Positions 61,224-64,000 of a stretch of DNA of 64,000 nt are shown piece after piece. The stretch's first letter is position 1. Each line of letters begins with the position of its first letter. The notes under the pieces are model-generated. The model searched no databases and was not told the origin of the DNA. It saw only the letters and a list, made by a program, of their open reading frames with translations. The translations under genes were made by a program, and so were the position numbers. Where the stretch lies: assembly GCF_001612665.1 (NCBI RefSeq), contig NZ_BDAX01000001.1:186001-250000 (forward strand). Direction: 5' to 3'. Origin of the DNA: Nocardia alba NBRC 108234. GTDB lineage: Bacteria > Actinomycetota > Actinomycetes > Mycobacteriales > Mycobacteriaceae.

Positions 61224-61258
61224 GTGTGGCGCCCAGCGGTTTCCGCTGGGCGCCACAC
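61224..61258. terminator. Perfect 16-bp hairpin after the lipoprotein gene
   Basis: 61224-61239 is exactly complementary to 61243-61258 with a TTT loop. It lies 14 bases after the lipoprotein stop and separates it from the importer operon, which has its own operator. Confidence 0.9.
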
Positions 61259-61305
61259 GTGTTTGCAGAGTGGTGAATCAGATATTTTCTCAAAGGGTTA
61301 ACTTT

Positions 61306-61333
61306 ATTCTCTTTCGATGAGAAGATGATTTCC
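61306..61333. promoter_or_regulatory. Composite TetR-type operator of the importer operon
   Basis: ATTCTC, seven bases, GAGAAG, ATG, ATTTCC. About 80 bases before the substrate-binding-protein start at 61415. It ties uptake to the same regulator as the first and last catabolic blocks. Confidence 0.65.
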
Positions 61334-61414
61334 GAAATGGAGAGCGCCGAGAACAGGCGCTTTGTTCGATGAGAAACAGGGCTCGGCCGCCGAGCTTGTG
61401 TCAGGAGGACATCG

Positions 61415-62791
61415 GTGAGATCGCAGCGAGTACTGATCGCCTTGATGGCGACCGCGTTGCTGGTGGCGGGCTGTAGCGGCCGCACCGGCAGCGGGGTCGA
61501 AGAGGCCGCGGCACCCGGCGGCAAGGCGGTGACGAGCGACTTCGGTGATCTGAACGGGGTCTGCCAGACCGGCAAGTCGACGAGTGCGCCGACGCAGGGC
61601 GTCACCGCCGGGCAGATCGAAGTCGGCGTGTTCACCGATATGGGTTTCACCAAGAACCCCGAATTGGTCGACGCCGCCAAGGTCTTCACGTCCTGGTGCA
61701 ACGACAACGGCGGAATCAACGGTCGCAAACTGGCCTTCAATGTCCGTGACGCGAAACTGCTCGAGGTCCGCGCGCGCATGCTGGAAGCCTGCCGCGAGGA
61801 CTTCGCGCTGGTCGGCGGCTCCGCCGCACTCGATGCCCTCGGCGTCAAGGATCGGCTCACGTGCACACTGCCCGAGTTCCCGTCGCAGGTGAGTCAGGCC
61901 GAGAACACCGGTTCCGATCTCCAGGTGGGATCCGGTGCCTCCTCCGCGCGCCCCTACGACACCTACGCGGGCATGCATCAGTGGCTGTTCAAGGAGGCCT
62001 ACCCGGCCTCGGCGGCCGCTGTCGGCATCATCGTGGCCGACTCACCGGTGGTGAAGTCGATGGCCGACCGATACGGGGAGTCGCTGCCCGCCGAGGGCGC
62101 GACCCTGATCTACAACGACCTCTATCCGGCCGCGGGCGTCTCGGATTGGACGCCCTACGCGCAGTCCATCAAGGCCAAGGGCGTGAAGGGCCTGATCTTC
62201 CTCGGCGACTTCCGCAGCCTCGCCAAGCTCGAGGACGTGCTCACCAGCATGGACTACAAGCTGGACTGGGTCGACGTCACCAGCAACGCCTACACCCCCG
62301 CGTTCCTCGAGCTCGCCCGCACATCGCTGGGCGCGCAGAACAACTTCGCCGACCTGTCGGGGACCGTGCCGCTGGAATCGGCGGCCAGCGTCCCGGCGGT
62401 GCAGCGGGCCAAGGATCTGTTCGCCCAGTACGCGCCCGACGGGAAGCTGACCTACAACGGGCTGCGTTCGCTGGTGCAGTGGCTGCTGTTCGCGAAGGCG
62501 GCCTCGAGCTGCGGCGACAACCTCACCCGCACCTGCGTGGTGGAGGCCGCCCGTAAGGAAACAGCGTGGACCGCCGGCGGTTTGCAGGCGCCCGCCGACA
62601 TGTCGACCCACACCGTGCCGCCCAAGTGCTTCAACGTGATGAAGGCGACCGCGCAGGGCTGGACGAACGCGGACTTCAAGCCCGACACCGGTCCGTTCCG
62701 TTGCGACATGAAGCCCTACGTCTACACCAAGGAATACGGTCGCCCGCTGACGCTGGCCGACGTCAACAAGAGCATGAGCGACGTCAAATAA
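61415..62791 (+). CDS. ABC importer substrate-binding lipoprotein, LivK-like
   Basis: 458 residues. Signal peptide with lipobox VAGC (C20), then a type I periplasmic-binding fold of the branched-chain amino acid receptor class: GQIEVGVFTDMGF, WCNDNGGINGRKLAFNV, SAAAVGIIVADSP, IKAKGVKGLIFLGDF. Several cysteine pairs are spread through the C-terminal half. In actinobacteria this class also imports aromatic and alicyclic acids. GTG start with AGGAGG ahead; its TAA overlaps the permease ATG by one base. Confidence 0.9.
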   Translation: MRSQRVLIALMATALLVAGCSGRTGSGVEEAAAPGGKAVTSDFGDLNGVCQTGKSTSAPTQGVTAGQIEVGVFTDMGFTKNPELVDAAKVFTSWCNDNGGINGRKLAFNVRDAKLLEVRARMLEACREDFALVGGSAALDALGVKDRLTCTLPEFPSQVSQAENTGSDLQVGSGASSARPYDTYAGMHQWLFKEAYPASAAAVGIIVADSPVVKSMADRYGESLPAEGATLIYNDLYPAAGVSDWTPYAQSIKAKGVKGLIFLGDFRSLAKLEDVLTSMDYKLDWVDVTSNAYTPAFLELARTSLGAQNNFADLSGTVPLESAASVPAVQRAKDLFAQYAPDGKLTYNGLRSLVQWLLFAKAASSCGDNLTRTCVVEAARKETAWTAGGLQAPADMSTHTVPPKCFNVMKATAQGWTNADFKPDTGPFRCDMKPYVYTKEYGRPLTLADVNKSMSDVK

Positions 62792-64000
62792 TGGAGCAGT
62801 TCATCGCTTTCGGCATCGTCGGGCTCAGCACCGCCGCGATCTACGCCATCATCGGCAGCGGCCTGGTCCTGACCTTCACCACGACCGGTGTCTTCAATTT
62901 CGCGCACGGCGCGGCGGGCATGGTCTCGGCCTTCGTGTACTGGCAGTTCACCGTGGGCTGGGGCGTGCCGACGCCGATCGCGGTCGCCCTGGTGTTGCTG
63001 GTGTTCGCGCCACTGTTCGGGTTGGCGTTCGCGCAGGCGCTGGCGCCGACCCAGGGCCTGGGCGACGCCGAGAAACTCGTCATGACGGTGGCGTTGCTCA
63101 GCGGCCTGATGCTCACCGCGCGCTGGATCTGGAATCCGGACGTGGCGCGCACCCTGCCGCGGTTCTTCGCCGACCAACCACCGCTGCACCTGGGTTCGGT
63201 GACGATCACCTGGCATCAGGCATTGACCATGGTGGTGGCCGTCGTGGTGGCCATCGCTCTGCGAATCCTGCTGTACCGCACCAGAACCGGTGCGGAGATG
63301 CGCGCGACCGTCGACGATCGGGCACTGGTCGGGCTCACCGGCGCCGACCCGCAGCGCGCCAATCGGGTGGCCTGGATGCTCGGCATCGAATTGGCGGCCG
63401 TCGGCGGCATCCTGATCGCGCCGATGGTGGCCCTGGACGCGGCGCAGCTGTCTCTGCTGATCATCAGCGCCTACAGTGCGGCGATCTTCGGACGGCTGCG
63501 CAGCCTGCCGATGACCTTTCTCGGTGCGATCGTCGTCGGCTGCCTGGAGAGCTATCTCACCGGGTATCTGCCACAGAACGAGTATCTGCCCGGACTGCGG
63601 CTGGCCGCGCCCGCGCTGCTGCTGCTCGTCGCGCTGCTGCTGTTCCCGCACGGACGGCTGCGCGGGCGCGATCGGCGGTTGAGCCCGGTGCCGTTGCCGA
63701 GCGTGCGTGGTTCGGCGGTGTTCGCGGTCGTCGTCGCGGTGGTCGGGCTCATGCTCGCCACCCTGCTCAGCGAAGCGGATCTGATCAGCTACGGCCTGAT
63801 CTTCGCCTTCGGGGTGATCGCGTTGTCGTTCGTGCCCCTCGCCGGGTTCGCCGGCCAGATCTCGCTGTGCCAGTTGAGCATCGCCGGGATCGGCGCCGTC
63901 GCCTACGCGCATCTGGGCGCCGACGGGCAGTGGTGGGCGTTGCTCGCCGCCATGGCGATCGCGGGCGTCGTCGGCGCGCTGATCGCCCTACCGGCGCTGC
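62791..64000 (+). CDS. ABC importer permease, LivH-LivM fusion (runs off the window)
   Basis: Open from the ATG at 62791 to the window end (403 codons, no stop). Residues 1 to about 290 are a LivH-type permease: start with GLSTAAIYAIIGSGLVLTFT, TGVFNFAHGAAGMVSAF, several membrane helices, and GADPQRANRVAWMLG as the cytoplasmic coupling region. After a hydrophilic link (RLRGRDRR), a LivM-type permease begins: LIFAFGVIALSFVPLAGFAGQ, ISLCQLSIAGIGAVAYAHLG. So the two permeases are fused, and an ATPase is probably encoded beyond or in the same chain. Confidence 0.9.
   Translation, partial: MEQFIAFGIVGLSTAAIYAIIGSGLVLTFTTTGVFNFAHGAAGMVSAFVYWQFTVGWGVPTPIAVALVLLVFAPLFGLAFAQALAPTQGLGDAEKLVMTVALLSGLMLTARWIWNPDVARTLPRFFADQPPLHLGSVTITWHQALTMVVAVVVAIALRILLYRTRTGAEMRATVDDRALVGLTGADPQRANRVAWMLGIELAAVGGILIAPMVALDAAQLSLLIISAYSAAIFGRLRSLPMTFLGAIVVGCLESYLTGYLPQNEYLPGLRLAAPALLLLVALLLFPHGRLRGRDRRLSPVPLPSVRGSAVFAVVVAVVGLMLATLLSEADLISYGLIFAFGVIALSFVPLAGFAGQISLCQLSIAGIGAVAYAHLGADGQWWALLAAMAIAGVVGALIALPAL

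Noticed and set aside
62722..63912. Minus-strand open frame opposite the permease
   Set aside because: His/Gln/Arg-rich mirror of the LivH-LivM gene; membrane-helix codons on the plus strand show the real frame.
1..64000. CRISPR array, tRNA/rRNA, insertion sequence or attachment site
   Set aside because: No regularly spaced repeats, no cloverleaf sequences and no transposase or integrase motifs were seen when reading both strands.

Overview
The window looks like chromosomal DNA of a high-GC actinobacterium of the Mycobacteriales (Nocardia/Rhodococcus type). Reasons: strong G/C preference at third codon positions, frequent GTG/TTG starts, chains of ATGA/GTGA-overlapping genes, an Mtb12-like lipoprotein, and an extreme density of acyl-CoA dehydrogenase, crotonase, SDR and CoA-ligase genes typical of steroid/terpenoid-degrading members of that order. 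Genus-level placement is inference. No rRNA, tRNA, CRISPR array, transposase or integrase gene was recognised.

Layout. (a) 1-3.2 kb: a less GC-biased accessory patch with two small coupled genes (one winged-helix) divergent from a pair encoding an HTH/phosphoribosyltransferase-like protein and an inositol-monophosphatase-fold protein. (b) 3.2-24.1 kb: first catabolic block. A minus-strand operon (10435 to 3237) holds a CMD-family protein, Rieske oxygenase, small partner, amidohydrolase, SnoaL-like protein, an acyl-CoA dehydrogenase pair, TetR and TesB. A divergent plus-strand operon (10593 to 17242) encodes a full beta-oxidation set: class III CoA-transferase, two acyl-CoA dehydrogenases, crotonase, SDR, thiolase. 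Smaller units follow: alpha/beta hydrolase, thiolase/DUF35 pair, Nudix, CoA ligase, crotonase. (c) 24.1-36.1 kb: one long minus-strand operon with beta-propeller (possible lactonase), SDR, second Rieske oxygenase, Baeyer-Villiger monooxygenase, SDR, ThDP-dependent lyase, aldehyde dehydrogenase, 2-oxoglutarate dioxygenase, SDR and CMD protein. (d) 36.6-53.3 kb: a GntR regulator and the units around it: two acyl-CoA dehydrogenase pairs with a crotonase, CoA ligases, a MaoC-like hydratase, an AcuI-like reductase, and a CoA-transferase/CitE lyase/CoA-transferase/crotonase operon. (e) 53.5-64 kb: SDR, ligase, thiolase, a second TetR paralogue, a fourth acyl-CoA dehydrogenase pair, crotonase, Mtb12-like lipoprotein and the start of a branched-chain-amino-acid-type ABC importer that runs off the window.

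How it fits together. The enzymes form an uptake, activation, oxygenation, ring-opening and beta-oxidation programme for a hydrophobic, probably alicyclic or polycyclic carboxylic acid or ketone. Four adjacent long/short acyl-CoA dehydrogenase pairs recall the heteromeric enzymes of steroid side-chain catabolism. The real substrate cannot be read from sequence.

Regulation is the clearest new pattern. A composite palindromic operator, ATTCTC-N6/7-GAGAAT-N3-RTTCTC, sits before most units of blocks b and e, and simple or degenerate forms occur elsewhere; it is probably read by the two near-twin TetR proteins. A second palindrome, ATCCTTnTnAGGAT, marks the units of block d and probably belongs to the GntR protein. 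Both motifs lie upstream of the long operon of block c.
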